Source: Porites lutea
Lineage: Eukaryota; Cnidaria; Anthozoa; Scleractinia; Poritidae
Length of the DNA: 64,000 nt
Reading direction: 5' to 3'
Assembly (NCBI RefSeq): GCF_958299795.1
Contig: NC_133211.1
Coordinates: 10,531,711-10,595,710 of the forward strand
This document shows positions 35,877 to 50,500 of this stretch, piece by piece. Each line of letters opens with the position of its first letter. Position 1 is the first letter of the stretch. Under the pieces are notes generated by a model. It searched no databases, was not told the DNA's origin, and saw only the letters and a program-made list of their open reading frames with translations. Both the position numbers and the translations under genes were made by a program.

Positions 35877-38205
35877 AATGGAAACTAAAAATCATAAGCA
35901 AGTATCCGGCTCAAGAGAATCACATAGTGAATTGACTTAAGTGATGTTACAGTAATGTTTTGATTGTGTGTGTGCCTTTTTAGTTATGAGATACATGTGC
36001 ATCAAACCTTGAATTCAGAACTTTCTTTGCTGTGTGCTTATAATATCCTGTACTTCAAAACAATCAAACTGTGGAATGATGCTAGATTTCTGAGATGTAT
36101 GCAGGGAGGGCAGGCCCACAGTCTGGATAGAGGCAACAGCGGGCCTAAGAAAAAAAAAATTGAAGTTTGTTTGTGTTCTCTATGAAAAAAGACTATAATA
36201 TTATATTATGGCTACGATGGCAATTAGCACGTTATGAAATGGTAAAAGTCAACTCTTTCCTTGTGAACACCATGCCATAATGGGCACCCAGCTGATCATG
36301 ATTATGCTGGAGAGGAGCTACATGTAAATCCCTGAAATAAACTGCCATCAGTTGCTGCAGTAGACTCTCGTGGTCATAATGAAATTAAGGGAGTTGACTG
36401 TATATTTTGGATATGGAACTCTGACTCATTAGTTATAGTTGCATTAGCAAAGGTGCCCCACAGGGTGTTTTCATCAAATTGACTTGTCTTGAACACAGTT
36501 TTTATTATGTGGATTTATGCATGTGAGGTAACGTCTACAAATAAAATTAATCCATGGACTGAATTTAAGGATTTTCGAATTTGGTCAGTGTGTAAAAATT
36601 ACGGGTTGAATAAGTTTTGCCATTTCAGTTCTGTGGGGTTTAGAAAACATAATAATGACTGTCAGTTTAACGTAAATTGCTTCATTCCACAGTTTTTCAG
36701 TGTGTTTTGTAGTATTGACAAAGGTAAATGAATAACACCCCATTAATTTTAAGTTAGTTTATAATCGAGAAGGAAAAGGAATCACAATGTTAACAAGTGT
36801 GTTACTCACCTTTTAAGCAATACCAAAAAAAGGCTATTGGTCTTGAAAATTATTTATTTCACTCTCTCTCCACTATGGAAAAGTCAAAGGTAAATAGAAA
36901 TACATTTAACCTCTGACAACTTTTAATCCTGGCTGCTTGAATTCATGGTTTGGAATTATGACTAAATTCCAATAAAATGTAGCTCATTAGGCTGACAGAG
37001 ATATATAGGTAAAATTGAAAATATTTAATAATAGGAACGTTGCCTTAATATATGTTGTTATTTTCTTGTTTTCTTTTTTGTTATTATTTTCTCAGGTGAG
37101 ACTTTTATTGTGTAGTTTTTTTTTTTTTTTTTGAATATAAAAATAAAAAAATAATAATATGATAATTATTGTTTCAGTTGCATTTTTGTGCTCTTTAACG
37201 TTTTTTCTTGTGTCACCTTATAAAATCACGATAATAAATTGCAAAGAATTTTTAAGAAAATGGCATAAATGCCTTAAGAAACCATGAGGCTTATTGAAAA
37301 TAAGCTTAATAAATATTTCTCTACTAAATGACAGAAAGAAAGCACTAAAATTAACATTGAATTGAATGATGAAGGCAGGGTAACAATACCTGGTAATGAG
37401 GTATTAAAAAACCAAGAAAAAGTAAAAAAAAAGACAAAAAGCAAAGACAAAGAAAAGGAAAAAAGGGAGGGGGAAGAATGGAAAGGAACAGGTAAAGTAG
37501 CTCACAATGGTTTGTAGCATTTTTTTTGACACTTGCACTTGTACATTCATCAATGAATTTTTTCCCAGTAAACAGATCCAAAAATACCATAAAATCAGTG
37601 ACTAAGTTATGAACATTTTTTTTTTCAAAAAAATTGCAAATTACTGTAGCCTACTTTTCAGGCATATTACACTGCCTGTATACCAGTGGTTTAGATAGCG
37701 TGTAAGGCCAGCTACATTGAAGGCAAAAATGACCGTACAATGCTACATGACAAAACCTGTTGTATAATACACCCTTCATTTTGCCATTGATTCAATTTCA
37801 GTGACGTGACGACGTGACCCAAATTTTCGAGAAGTATAACCTTTTCGTCAAAGTCTTAAAAATTCTAATTTTGCAGGTGAGAGCCACCTTAACAGTTTTC
37901 GAAAGTTTAATTGGCACTCAGGCCGGTGAAAAGAGCTATACTTGACATACGTTGGTATAAAATAAAGAGGCAATGACTTGCTCTTTAATATGGGGCACTT
38001 TTGGAGGGAGCAACTATGGAGATGTCAAATAAGCCCCACCGATCCCTCCCTTGTTCCTGACCTCCTGACGAACCCAGCCCTTAACCCAGCCCCCGTTGCG
38101 ACCGTTGCGACTACCGCAACCTCTTTACCAGGGCCTTCTCTACATTTGGAGTCAGTCATCCGCGCCATTTTGCATTTTGCGCCAAATTTGTTAGGGCTCA
38201 ACATA
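35877..38205. other. 3' flank of TXNDC17 and upstream region of FKBP6
   Basis: Very AT-rich, with a poly-T tract at about 37118-37131. No gene is supported. An in-frame upstream extension of FKBP6 to 37978 is open, but I prefer the ATG at 38206 because the extension has low-complexity Ala/Thr/Pro content. A promoter must lie near 37900-38200. Confidence 0.4.
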
Positions 38206-39197
38206 ATGGAAGAAGCTAACGACATGGATGCTCCTGAAGTGATCGAAAATTTGGAAGACCTGACGCTCACTAGCAGAGAGGGAGGATATGTAAGTGAACA
38301 TTAAAAGTGGAATGAGGTTTCGTGCATCTAGCAGAGATTTCGATGGATTTTAACTTATAAAGCACGTGCGTTTTGCGTCTGACTTCTTGTTGAAGGTTCC
38401 AAACAGATACACTGTCCCTTTAAGACAAGGAATTGACCTGCAAGACCTTATTACTGGTGATGGGACGATGTTTGAGACCGATCTTGATAACTATGGTGAG
38501 AAAATTAATTGTGTTTTGCCTCCTACATGTACAGCTGCAGGTTGTTGGCTCGTTGATGGATTCTTTTCTTTGCCCCAGCTTCAGATAAACAGAAAAAAAG
38601 TGTTAGAATTTTAGGAAAGCTCTTCGTTAATTAATACTACCCAGTGACACTAGAAAATTTTCCATGTGCATAAGTATACCGGGCCACTGAACGGTTTGAA
38701 GAAGGTGGCTTAGTGTATCGTCGAATTCCGTCCTTGGGCATACCCCGCAGGGCAGCTTTGTCTTTCCAGGTGGTGGGGGGAGGGGGGGGGGGGGGGGGAG
38801 AGAGAATTTCATTATCATAGTCTTCCAGGGGTGGAAAATTTGATCCATAGATAAATCACCATCCACCAGACAAGTCTCAGCGAAACCAATTGCGTTATCC
38901 TATCCACTGGATAGTGATTTATCCAGTGGATAGTGTTATCTAACTTTTTGACAGCTGCATGGGGCCAGTTCTTAATTTTTGGGGGTACCTTGCTCCCTTT
39001 CAGCTGCATTTGAAGATGAGGAAGAGTCACAATATTTTGATGCTGAGGATGTGTTTCAGCAACTGAATTATGAGTGCAATGATTTTGGAGGTGATTCTGG
39101 ATCAGACAGAGATGAGGATGTGGTATGTGACTTCCAGCCAGTTGAAGGAGCATAGGAATAATATTATTTTATTTTAAGGCTGGTTTCCCAGGGGGGT

Positions 39198-39230
<33 letters not shown>

Positions 39231-42200
39231 CGCTGTGAAGGGTATGGTTTTCAAGCAGTTTACTCTAGTATAGGGTATATAAATCAGAACATTTAGGTCT
39301 AGGATAGGGTATCATTTTTCAGGAAACTGATCAGTTGGTTGAAGATTTTGTCTAGATTTGGGGAGTTTACTCTAGTATAGGGTAGCAAAATTTTGCTGAA
39401 CTAGCTCTGGTATAGGTTAAGGGCTCCAGGGTTCCAGTAGCACATCCCCACCCAGAAGTTCCTAAAGTACCCCCCTCCCCCCCCCCCCCCCCCGGGGGGA
39501 TTGGTTTACACTAGTGACAGAGTTGGAGTCGTAATCAAGCAAAGGACTTAACGAGTTAGTGAAACCAGCGTTCTGATTCCACTTATGACTCTGTCATTTA
39601 TGATCAAGTTAAAACTACAGTAGGTTGTAGAAGTTGCAAGCAGAAGCAGAAGAACTAAACCAATCACAAATCATGGTAATGTACATTGTGAGGGGTTTAT
39701 CCTTCCGCTTTTGCTTCCGACTCCTAACAATCTGGTTTTCACTAGATCGTAAGTGGAGATGGAAGAAAATGGAAACATTCTGATTGTTTGTACACCGATT
39801 CCCTTGCACTCTTGACTGTGCTTATGACTCCATTTTTTTATTTTCTCAAAGTCATAGGCACTCTCATGACTCCGCTTACAATTCCAACTCTGACTCCATC
39901 GCTAGTGAAAACCAGCCTTTAGTGACCTATGAAAACACATACAAAAAATGAATGAGTATAAATTATACCAAAAACCAGGGTTTATATAAAAGATACATCA
40001 GTTCATGCCAAAAAACTCCTTCTCTGAATAGGTTTGACTCCTTCTTGCCTTATACATAAAATAACTAAAATATTACAAATGCTCTAAGTTGCAGCATCTG
40101 TTGTGTTTTTAAACAAGTCTTTTAAACACAGTTACAGGACCTTTGCAATGTGCTTGCTATTCGTGAATTTTATCATGATTCAGAAAAAAGTATACCGTAA
40201 AACAAGGAAAATTTTTAGAAATTTTCAGTGTGGCAGCTAAGCCTATGGTCGTGGAAAACTTGGAAAGGTCATGGAAAAAATCATGGAAAATCAAGGAATT
40301 TGAAGAGCTCAAAAGAGTACAAACCCTGATGGGAGATGGAAAATTTTGTTTAACCCTTTAAGCCCCAATATCCACATACAAATTCTCCAAACTGATCTCT
40401 ATACATTTCCTTAAAGAATGAGTTGAGAGAATTTGATAAAAGATCAAAGCATTTTCTCTTAGGTGATCATGTTATTAATTCTCACAACCTAATCTCTTGA
40501 CATTGTATGTTAGGAGAAAGTTGATGTTGGTCACTATTGGGACTTAAAGGGTTAAGTAACATTTTAGCAAGAAAAATGCATATTTTGATAATGTCTTTTT
40601 GGAAAACAAGAATAGACCTTTTTAGCTTGTATGTTATGTTTTCCCATTTGATAGAAGTCTTTATAGAAGTCTTTATTAAGAAATCAGTCATGACATACGT
40701 GTGGCTTTACAATCATTAACAAGTTAAGCAAAGGTAATAAACCTATCATATGTATTACAAATTTGAGAAAGATTTAAGTTGAAAGATACTAAGAAGTAAA
40801 TTTTTAAAGACACCTATTTACACTATCCCCTTTGAATCACTCGTTTTTTACTCTAGGGAGTATGAAGTCATGACCCCTTTCTCTAGGAACCCTATTACAT
40901 TTGGTTGGAAGCAAGTCATACAACACACAACCTAGCCTGTTCCAAGCATTCAGATAGTGGAGAGCGGTGCGGAGTAAAGAAAGCGATGAAAAGCAGAGGG
41001 AGACTGGGGAGAGAGGTGCGGGAACGCTTGTAAGAATTTTTAACAAAAGTGCGTTCCGGTATACCAGATCCTGGTATACCCTCTGATTGGTTGATTTTGA
41101 CAGTTTTTATCAACAGTGGAGCGTCTTCGATCACAGCAAGAAATGCGATATGGCCGTTATGACAGACTCTACGTGCCTTCACGCAGAATTCAAACTCGCA
41201 AGAAAAACAGCGCTGAGTGACTTTCCAAACGTGGAGGCTAAAAGCGAAGAGCAAAGAAACTGTTTAGAACACGTAGTCGGTGGGATAGATGTCTTAGCAA
41301 TTTCTCACCGACTGGTTTTGGAAAAATTCTAATTTTCCAGCTTTTTCCTCGAATAAAGCGTGCGTTGGAATGAAGGCAGGATAGAATGCCATTTACGATT
41401 GTTGTGGTAACTCCGTTGTCGACCTTTGATTACCATCATGGAAGACCAAGTGAAATATTTGAACAAAATCGGAGTAGCGGCGGCAATGATGGGAGAAGAT
41501 GTGGATGAAGCCGTTAAAAGTGGAAGCTGTGAAACTGTTTACTGAAGTGCCAAATCGTGGTTGTCTAATGAATGGACAAAAGGACTTCAAAAAGGAAAGC
41601 TTGGAAAGCAAGTTGCAGCTATCGCTATTGACGAGGTCCACTCAATCACCGAATAGTAAATTTTCCCTTCAATTGTTGTGCCTTTTCATTGCTTGAGTTA
41701 ACGATCTGTATTGAAACGGCTTTCTATCGAAATGAGCGATATTTGTTTGTCACTTGATTCATAATTTTTTGTCACGTACACACTGAAATCATGTTTGAAA
41801 GCCGTAAATAAATTCATTATACATGAATACTTCTCCCGCCTTCTGTTGTCTGAAAGTCTTACATTGGGTTTTTAGTAAGATTACGTAAACATAACATTAA
41901 TTTTTGATCTGACAAACTTCCATTTATTCGCAAGAAAAATAATAAATGCATCGATCAGGTTGTAACACCAGTCTTGATTGACAAGTGAACACCACCTACA
42001 GCTGATGCGGTCTGACTGGGCGGATGAGTCTGTTTAAAACAAATCTAACAGGTGTTCCCTCTCTCACCTCTCCTCCTCCCTCGCTTTTATTTTTTCGCGC
42101 TCCTTTTTACTTCGCACCACTCCCCACTATCTGAACGCCTGGAACACAGGCTACACACAACCGGTGTCACTTGTGATTCTGTTGAAAAGATCACATTCCC

Positions 42201-44529
42201 TATTCTTACCATAATTACATCAGATATAAAATTAAAATGATGAGATGTTATTACAGTGTAATTGTATAGCCAAAATGATAGGCTCTCTGAAAAAAGGTGT
42301 CAATCTGATACTTCTAATCCATACAGAAATAATGACATTATCAAACAGTCAAAGAGTCAAAGAGTTTACTGAGGTGATCTTTAGTGTACACATAATACTT
42401 GCTTACTCTAAGAATAAACAGTCGTCTAGCAGCTAGGTAGAGAGTAAACTGTCAATGAGAAGATCCCAATTACAAGGATCTTCGTGGAAAGTAATTCCCA
42501 AAAGTTTCAGCCACTCTTTCCACTCAATCCCAGGCAGTGGAGGAGGAGCAGGCTTATTAGTTCTACTACAGTCCCGCTCAAAAGTAAGTTACCAGTCGCC
42601 TCTCCTGCGCAACAAGAATCCTGTCCAGCATAAAATATAGGAAGTGTTGTTTTTCAAACGTAGCAGCAACTTTCGCTGACGAGATCTCAACAACATCGGT
42701 AAAAATTCAAGTCGTTGTATGATCTGGAAATAATGTTAGCTTAATAAATCTGCTCTTTATAGTCTTTGACAAATTCAAAGACATCCTATTGTTGGCTGCC
42801 CAGCTCTTAAGATACTTAACTTCTGCAAGCGCTGTATCAGATTCCCTTCTAACAGGTACACTAATTAATGGTAAAGTCATTGGCACATTTCAAGATCCGG
42901 TTGTTTGAATCAACCAGCTTTATATCATTCACCATCAGAGAGAATAAAAGTGGCCCAAGGACTGTGCCCTGAGGCACCCCTTTATTAATATCAACATAAT
43001 CAGTTATTTTTCCATTCACGACGACCCTCTTTTTGCGGTTGCCAAGGAAGCTGATAATCCAGTTGATGATATATGGATTAAGATTAGTAGACTTCGACTA
43101 TTCGCAGACTATTTTTTTGAGACCACGTGATGGTCATAACCTACAGGACTGTTTCTTTCAAATGTCTTCCAATCTGTATGCATTTAATTTGTGCAAACAC
43201 AAAAGGAAAGTTCCTTTGAGACCATCGGGAATTAAACAAAACATAAGCTAAAAGGGTCTATTCATTAACTGTCTTGCATAATGTCGTGAAGGGCATTTCA
43301 GAGTATGCAAAAAGAAAGAGTTTTCTCTTGCTTAACAAGGCAGTGCCACCAAGTCACTTTATTGTTTTGTTATCTCTTTATTTTTATGCTAGACACCATT
43401 CAAACGACTAGCGCGTGGAATGGAGGATCTCACAGGAGATGGAGGAGTCTTGAAAAAAATTCTGAGACCTGGAACAGGGCCTGTGGTACCCAAGGGGGCA
43501 ACTGTTAGATGTATGTATATCCATATGAGCTGCACATGTATGTTGAACATGTAGTTTGTGGTGCAATTTAGGTTAAAACTATTTTGCTGAAACCTACCAG
43601 CAGTTTGATAATTCTCTATTTTTTTTTCATCTATATAATCACTTTTAAAAGCTATTAAAACATTGTATTCGCTTTTGTTTGTCACCATTTTTGAAAATTA
43701 TACCAGAAGTTGCATGGTGAAACATTGGCCTTTTCATCTCACTAATTGCGGGTGCGTTGTATCTGGAAAACAGTGCTAAGTAGGCAAGTCGTGTTAACCT
43801 AGTGTCACACAACAAGGGTTTAAAGTGATATGCAACACTTTGACATCCCAATCAATAAACTAGTTTTCAGATGACTTTAAGAACATGTCGAACACACTCT
43901 CCTAAGCTTCGATTACTCCTAGTATTGAAGTAGAGATATGTATGCAGTTTTGCCTCTTTGGGACCAAGAGACCGTAAAGCTACATGCAAATGGACACAAC
44001 AACTCCCAACATTGTTGGCCCAACAATGATGGGATTTGTTGCATCCATGTTTATAGTGGAGTGCAAACAGATACAACAACTTCCAACAATGCTGGGATCT
44101 GAAGAAATCAAGGGAAGGATACAACCCATAAGACTTTGCAGACCATGTATAATGCATGTGCATGGCCCCAACAATAATGGAAGAGCTGTGCAAAAGGAAA
44201 CAACATTGTTGCTCTATGCTTCAGCGATCATGGAACAAAAGAAATTATGGGAGTTGTTGGTTCCAAAGTTTGATTGCTTTCAAACTTTGCACAACAACTC
44301 CCAACAACATGCAACAGGGTGGGCAAATGGACACAACATCCTGGCAACAACATTGGGAGTTGTTGGCCAACAATGTTGTGTCTGTCTGCAGGAGGTTTTA
44401 CTGTCCTTCATAGAGATACCCATGTTAATTGTATAGGGTATTACTTAACCTTCTGTCATGGATACATGGACAATTCAAAGTAGACAGACTGCAAATTATA
44501 GTAGTTGCTAAAAAATATATTTACGTGGC

Positions 44530-44560
<31 letters not shown>

Positions 44561-47500
44561 CGTGCAATTCCACAATTGGTTTCCGCTCCATTAAATCCTC
44601 TACCAAGTGCAGAACATTTTAGGAGGAGCCCCCCACTGTGTGAGCACAGTCACGGACAACACATATAAGTGAGGAAAATAACGCAAAGCAAAACTAAGAT
44701 GTTATTAAACAAACTAAATGTACACGCAACTTAAATAAATAAATAATGCACACGCCCAAAATTAAATTGTGCACGCATATGTACCTGAAACAACTGAAAT
44801 AAAAATCCAAGTAATAAATAAGCAATGTAAGGATATGATGGTGCAATGTAAGCCTGGACTGCTAATCTCATCTCCCGCAGGGCTGCACCATGTACCTCTT
44901 TGATACAGTTACATGGTCTCACCACACCTTAAAAATACTGATACTTCTAATGGTTCCAAAGATACCCTCACATATTTTCTACTACTACTTAACACAGACA
45001 TCTCTATAATAATCTCTATAAAATTTCGCTTTCTACGTGCGGATGCCCACACTTTGGAAGCTAATATTTTACATCTCGACCAGAAGGCCACAAAGTGTAT
45101 AGGGCATGACCTATAAATTCCTTTGTGGTAAGTTTTAGCTCTTTATAGCCAGACAGTGACCATAACACTGCTCAAGGAGTATAGCTTCAAAACATGTTTC
45201 ATGTTTCGTGTGTCAAGGTTCAACTTTACATAATTATCACTAACCCCCCCTTCTTACAACTAGCTTGATTACTAGTCACTTGTTTTGACATGCTCTAATG
45301 TTTGTAATGATTTTCTTTCAGGGCATTCTAATGGTTATGTTGAATTTGATGACGAACCTTTTGACAGCACAAGGTTGCGAAACAGGCCCTATGTAACCAA
45401 AATAGGTAAAGCAGACTGCAACCTCTTGGTATTGTTGTGTTGGATTTACCTAATTCAGAGCTTTAATATTTCATTTGTCCACAATAATTTTTTTCTTTTT
45501 TAGTGGTTGTTGATTAAATATTATTCATAACTGCATGATTAACTGATTATCACATCACAATTAAGGCCTTCTGTAAATGATTAATCACCTACAATCAGTT
45601 TACCTTATGTGATGGATTTGAAATCTGAAGAAAACTTAAAAAACGAAAATCTTGGCCTTGTACAAGTTGTCCTGACCTCATTCTAGAATCTTAACGTCTC
45701 TATAATTGATGCCATTTACACCATGCGTGCCTTAAAATTCCATTTTCAGATGAAATTGTCCCAGGTATTTCAGTAGGGATCAGTACAATGAGAAAAGGAG
45801 AGTTGGCCCGTTTTCTTCTCACACCATACTATGGATTCCGAGAGCTTGGCTGCCCTCCACGAGTCCCTCCTAATGTTCCAGGTTGGCATAATTTAAAAAA
45901 TGCCTAATGTTCTATTTTTTTCCTGCCTTGTAATGTATTCTAATTTTTGTACAAACCTCCTGTAACAGTTCCAAAAAAAACAAAGCTCTGAAATAGAAAA
46001 TCTATGCCAAAGCAACATAGAAATTTTCCTGTGTGGCCCCCCTAAATGTGCAAGAGAAAGATTTTAGGATAGTTTGAAAATTTCCAAATTTACAATGATG
46101 TGTATGGAAAACCACTCAACGACCATTAATTTTCCCACAAAAATCTTTCTTATTTATGGCAGCCATTGCAAGCTCTAATTGTGAGATATACTGCTACAAA
46201 ATTAACAGGTTTTCTAATTTTGATATGCTCTTTCACTTCCATTCCTGCTAATGACAGATAGCCCTTATGCATTTTTACATGTACATGTACATCAGACAAG
46301 CAAATTTCACCACCTAGCCGAATTTTGAAATTTCAAAGATGTAGAGTTATGCAAAGAATTTTGCGAGGCTTGGTAGAGTAATAAAATTATTATATAATTT
46401 GCTTATCTAATGTAATCATGCATGATGGCCATTGTGTTTACAGAAAGTTGACCTCGAAACCAACTATTATGATTTCAAGGGCCCATTTACAAAAGTTTTG
46501 GAGGCGGCTGTTTGGTAGGAAGATAAAGCAGTTTAGTACATGTACATTGGTTTTTCATTGTAAAGCATTATGCATCATTATACATTGTAGTGCTATATGA
46601 AGTAGAGTTACTGAGCTACATAGATCACAAAGCTGCGGAGGACTATGATACCTTCACAGAGGTTAGTAAAACGGGGAAAAGTTAATGCAATCACCCATCA
46701 TGCATATGTTACAGGTCAAAATTATTTTCAGGTTAAAGTTTTTTAACCTAGGTTGATTCTCAATTTCCTTTGTCTCGTAGCCCTCATTATTAATTTTCAT
46801 GAGTTAGTGCGAGGAAACGAAGGAAATTGAGAATCAACCGAGGTTATAAAATTTTAACCTGAACATAATTTTGACAGGTCTGCAAAGGTCAGAACACATG
46901 AGGTGGCAAGTTGCAGCAACAAGTCTTGGCGACAGATCACTCTGTGTGTACATGTCGGGGGACAAGTTGCAGCAACAAGTCTCGGCAACAGATCACTTTG
47001 TGTGTGCAGGTCATGCGGCAACTTGCAGCAACAAGTCATGGCGACAGCTCTCTCCGTGTGTACTGGTTGGACAACTAGTTGCAGCAACACATTGCTGCGA
47101 AACATCCCAGTGACAAATGGCTTCGTGTGTACTGCAGAATTTTTGTAAAAAAATCTTTTTCTCTACAACAGAATTTTGTTGCCACAACAAGTTGCACAAA
47201 TTCTGTCTGATTTGATTTTTTGTGACATGTTGCCACGACATGTTGCTGCAACATGTCGCCTAGTGTGTACTGACCTTAACACTTATGAAAAAATATTCAA
47301 GCTTCCAGAAACCTTTCTGTGATAAACTTCTGCATTGTTTCGTTTTTTAACTTCTGTCTGCATGCTAGGAATTGTTTTTGTACTTATCTTTGGAATGAGA
47401 CTGGCTTCCAACAGCCAAAAATTAATGTCTATCCCTACAATTTCTTATTGGGATATATAACTGGTACAGTTGGATAAGAGTTGAAGAACATGTACAGTTT

Positions 47501-50500
47501 CCAACATGTGGTCAACATTTCCAGCAGTTATTTTCTTTCCCCAGAACAACACAGCTGACACTTTAGACTAGTTATTTTGTCCTTCCTTTGGACATGTATG
47601 TGCGTCTTCTACAGTGTATGTACAGTTACTTCCCTTGATTTGCATTTACGTACTTTGTTTTGCAGGAAGAACGAAAACAGGCATCTTTTGAACAGCTTTT
47701 GAGAGTGGCAAACTCAGAAAGAGAGGTAAAATTAAAAGAGTTACATTATCAGTGTGAGATGAAAATTTTAAAAAAAATGCTTCTCTTGAGGCAAGTTGTT
47801 GCTTATGTGTACAGTGTACACTACAGTAGCCCAGAGTGAAGTAAGGTCATTTCACCAATGAGTCATTTCCCTAACATCCTGTATCGCTAATGTTTTAGGT
47901 CAGTCTGCAAACATTTTATAAGTAACCACAGAAGGTCATATGTTTCGCTTCTGTTGGGAATACTTGTTTTTTTATTATTATTATTATTCCAAGTCATCTG
48001 TATCACTGACTGAAAAAACATCTTTGTCATCATGTGTTTTGTACTAAAGTGGTTTTGCTAATGTATTGTAATGGTTATGAGTCAGTTTGTGGAATGAGAG
48101 CCCAATTTTCGTCAGCGGAGAAAGTTTCCCTCTCAAGAAGAATAACGTCCTGTAATGTTTACTTCCCTTTCTTCCTAAATTGATGTCTTTTTTGTTTACT
48201 CAAGAGTCTGAGTGAATAAATATTGACTGCCGGACTTTGACGTTTTTTCTTTTGTGCATTCAGGAACTTTTTTCCCATAGTGAGGACTTCAGCTGATACA
48301 GTACTTTCTGAATTTTGAGTGATCTACTGTGCATGATCTCTGTACATTTTAAACTGGTCATCCACCACCTTTTTCTTGGCCTAACACTTTAGTTAAATGA
48401 CCTAAGACGTTAGCGAACAGGAAGTTAGTGGGTGAAATGAGCGCTCACCCACCAGAGCAGTCATGCATTCCAACCAACTTCCTTTTTCAATAGCATTTAA
48501 TTCAAGTCAGCAAATGTTACTTGCCAGTGGGACAACTTGTTATTTTAATAACAGGCTAGCCTGATTGGTCACTATATTAACCTCAGGCTTGTGGACAGCA
48601 GTTTTGTGGCAACTTGATTGAGTTCAGCATGTATCAAAGTCTCTCATCCTGTTCTGCAAGTGACACATAAAATTAAGTTAGAACTAGAATATATACATTG
48701 GCGTAAAAGGTCACAGAGAGTAGACCTACATGTCGGATTTCACTTGTTGAATTTATTTTTTCTTTTGAAGGCTGGAAATGATTTCTACAAAAGAAAGCAA
48801 GTAAATAGAGCAATTAATAAATATCTAAAGGTAAGAGTTTAGTTATAGAACCCTGGTATCTTCTAGCCTCTTCTGACCTTCACTGTTTATCTTCTCAGAT
48901 TTGTTGTATAATTCAGACTTTTTGTGTTCAACCAGGCAATCAAAATACTAGAGGACTGTCACCTGCAGAATGCTGACCAGGAAAGATGGATGAATGAGGT
49001 TTTGCTGAAGATTTATCTCAATGCAGCTCACTGTTCCCTTGAGTTGGCACAACCAGCAAGAGCCATCAAATATGCAAAGAAGGTACAAGACCTATTCAGT
49101 TTCATTTCTGAGTGAAGCACACTTTATAAAGAAAAGGAAAACGGATTTGCTTATCATGCATTTCACCCTCTTCGTTTTGGGGTTATATGCCTTCGTTTTT
49201 TGTTTGTTTGTTTGTTTGACTGATTACATCATTTAACACCAAGTCCATAAACAATCCAATAACTGAGTAATATTTCACAATTATTGAATGAGGCTGCGTA
49301 TCATCTGAAGAATTATGGAGATCGAGGATCGTGTTATCTGCCATTTTTGTTCTCACTACCAAAACAACTCAACCTCGTCCCCAGCTCTTCTCAGTTACCA
49401 GTTCAATTATCTGCAACTTTGCTGCACTTTTGACGTCATCAGTTCAATACGGCAAATTTCTTCCAGATTTGGTCAACAGTAGCTGATTATTATGTATTAT
49501 GCGTGTGCTTTTAGCCAATCACAAATGGAGAAATATTTTGAATGAATAATATCTCTTGTTCTGCAGTGGTCGAGAACTATGGTCTATGAGAATGCATGCC
49601 ATGAAAATGATGTAATAATTTTTTTATTTCAAAAATTTTCTCTGGCTCTCATGTTTTGTTAAGAAACTTTGCTGACTGAATGGACAGTTGAAATTTGTTA
49701 TGTTATTGTAAACAACAAAATAATGCCAACAGAGGAAAACATTCCTATATTCTTTAAGTGTCCATTTTTGTATGACAATTGATGAGAACGGTAGAAAAGT
49801 TGATTATATTGTGTTGTGTAATAGGAATTTTGCACAGCGGTAAAGTGATGCGCCGTTTCCTTCTTTCTCGCACTGCGGGAACCAGTTTTGTGTCCGATCG
49901 ATATTCTTTATGCACCTGCTATGCACGATAATATTGGTGCTTCAAAAACACTCTGTCTTGATTTCAAGTTTCCCGGTGAAGACTGTTCGGAAGATTGTGT
50001 AACAGCCACAATAATGCCAAAGGGATTGACGACTTTACTTTTTTCTATTTTTTTTTCTGACAGGCAATAGGAATTGATCCAAGAAACGCGAAAGCTCTAT
50101 ATAGAATGGGAAAGGTATCATTGTGACTCAGTTGTAAAAAGTAGAAAGATTTTAATTAACACAGTTAAGTTGTAAGCTAAAACAAAACACTTCCCTTACA
50201 CCAATCACTGACTCAGCAAAGATGTGATTCGTTGAAGCAGAATTAAACTGTACAGTCTTGCGTAGGGCTTTCCGCTTAAAACTGACTGAAGTTGGGCAAA
50301 GCTTTGTTGAATTTTCTTGTTTTCTTATGCGTAAATGCAGTTAGAGTAATTATGGTGGTGCAAAAGAAAGTTTGATAGGCTTTAAGACTGGGTCCATTAA
50401 ACATATCGTTCTCCTACCTTAGTTCAAGTTTATTTACTTGCTCTTTTTGAACCTAGAAGTTAAATACACCGATTCCAGAAAACAAACGGAAGTTGCGCGT

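Noticed and set aside
37351-37590. Hydrophobic Phe/Leu/Pro-rich minus-strand frame
   Set aside because: Arises from an A-rich, low-complexity plus strand; the hydrophobicity is a by-product of composition.
37978-38205. N-terminal extension of FKBP6 in the same frame
   Set aside because: Open by chance over an Ala/Thr/Pro-rich stretch; the ATG at 38206 gives an acidic start typical of the rest of exon 1. It cannot be excluded without transcript data.
43984-44436. 150-codon plus-strand frame
   Set aside because: It lies wholly within the caacaactcc foldback element; overlapping frames on both strands are open because of the repeat.
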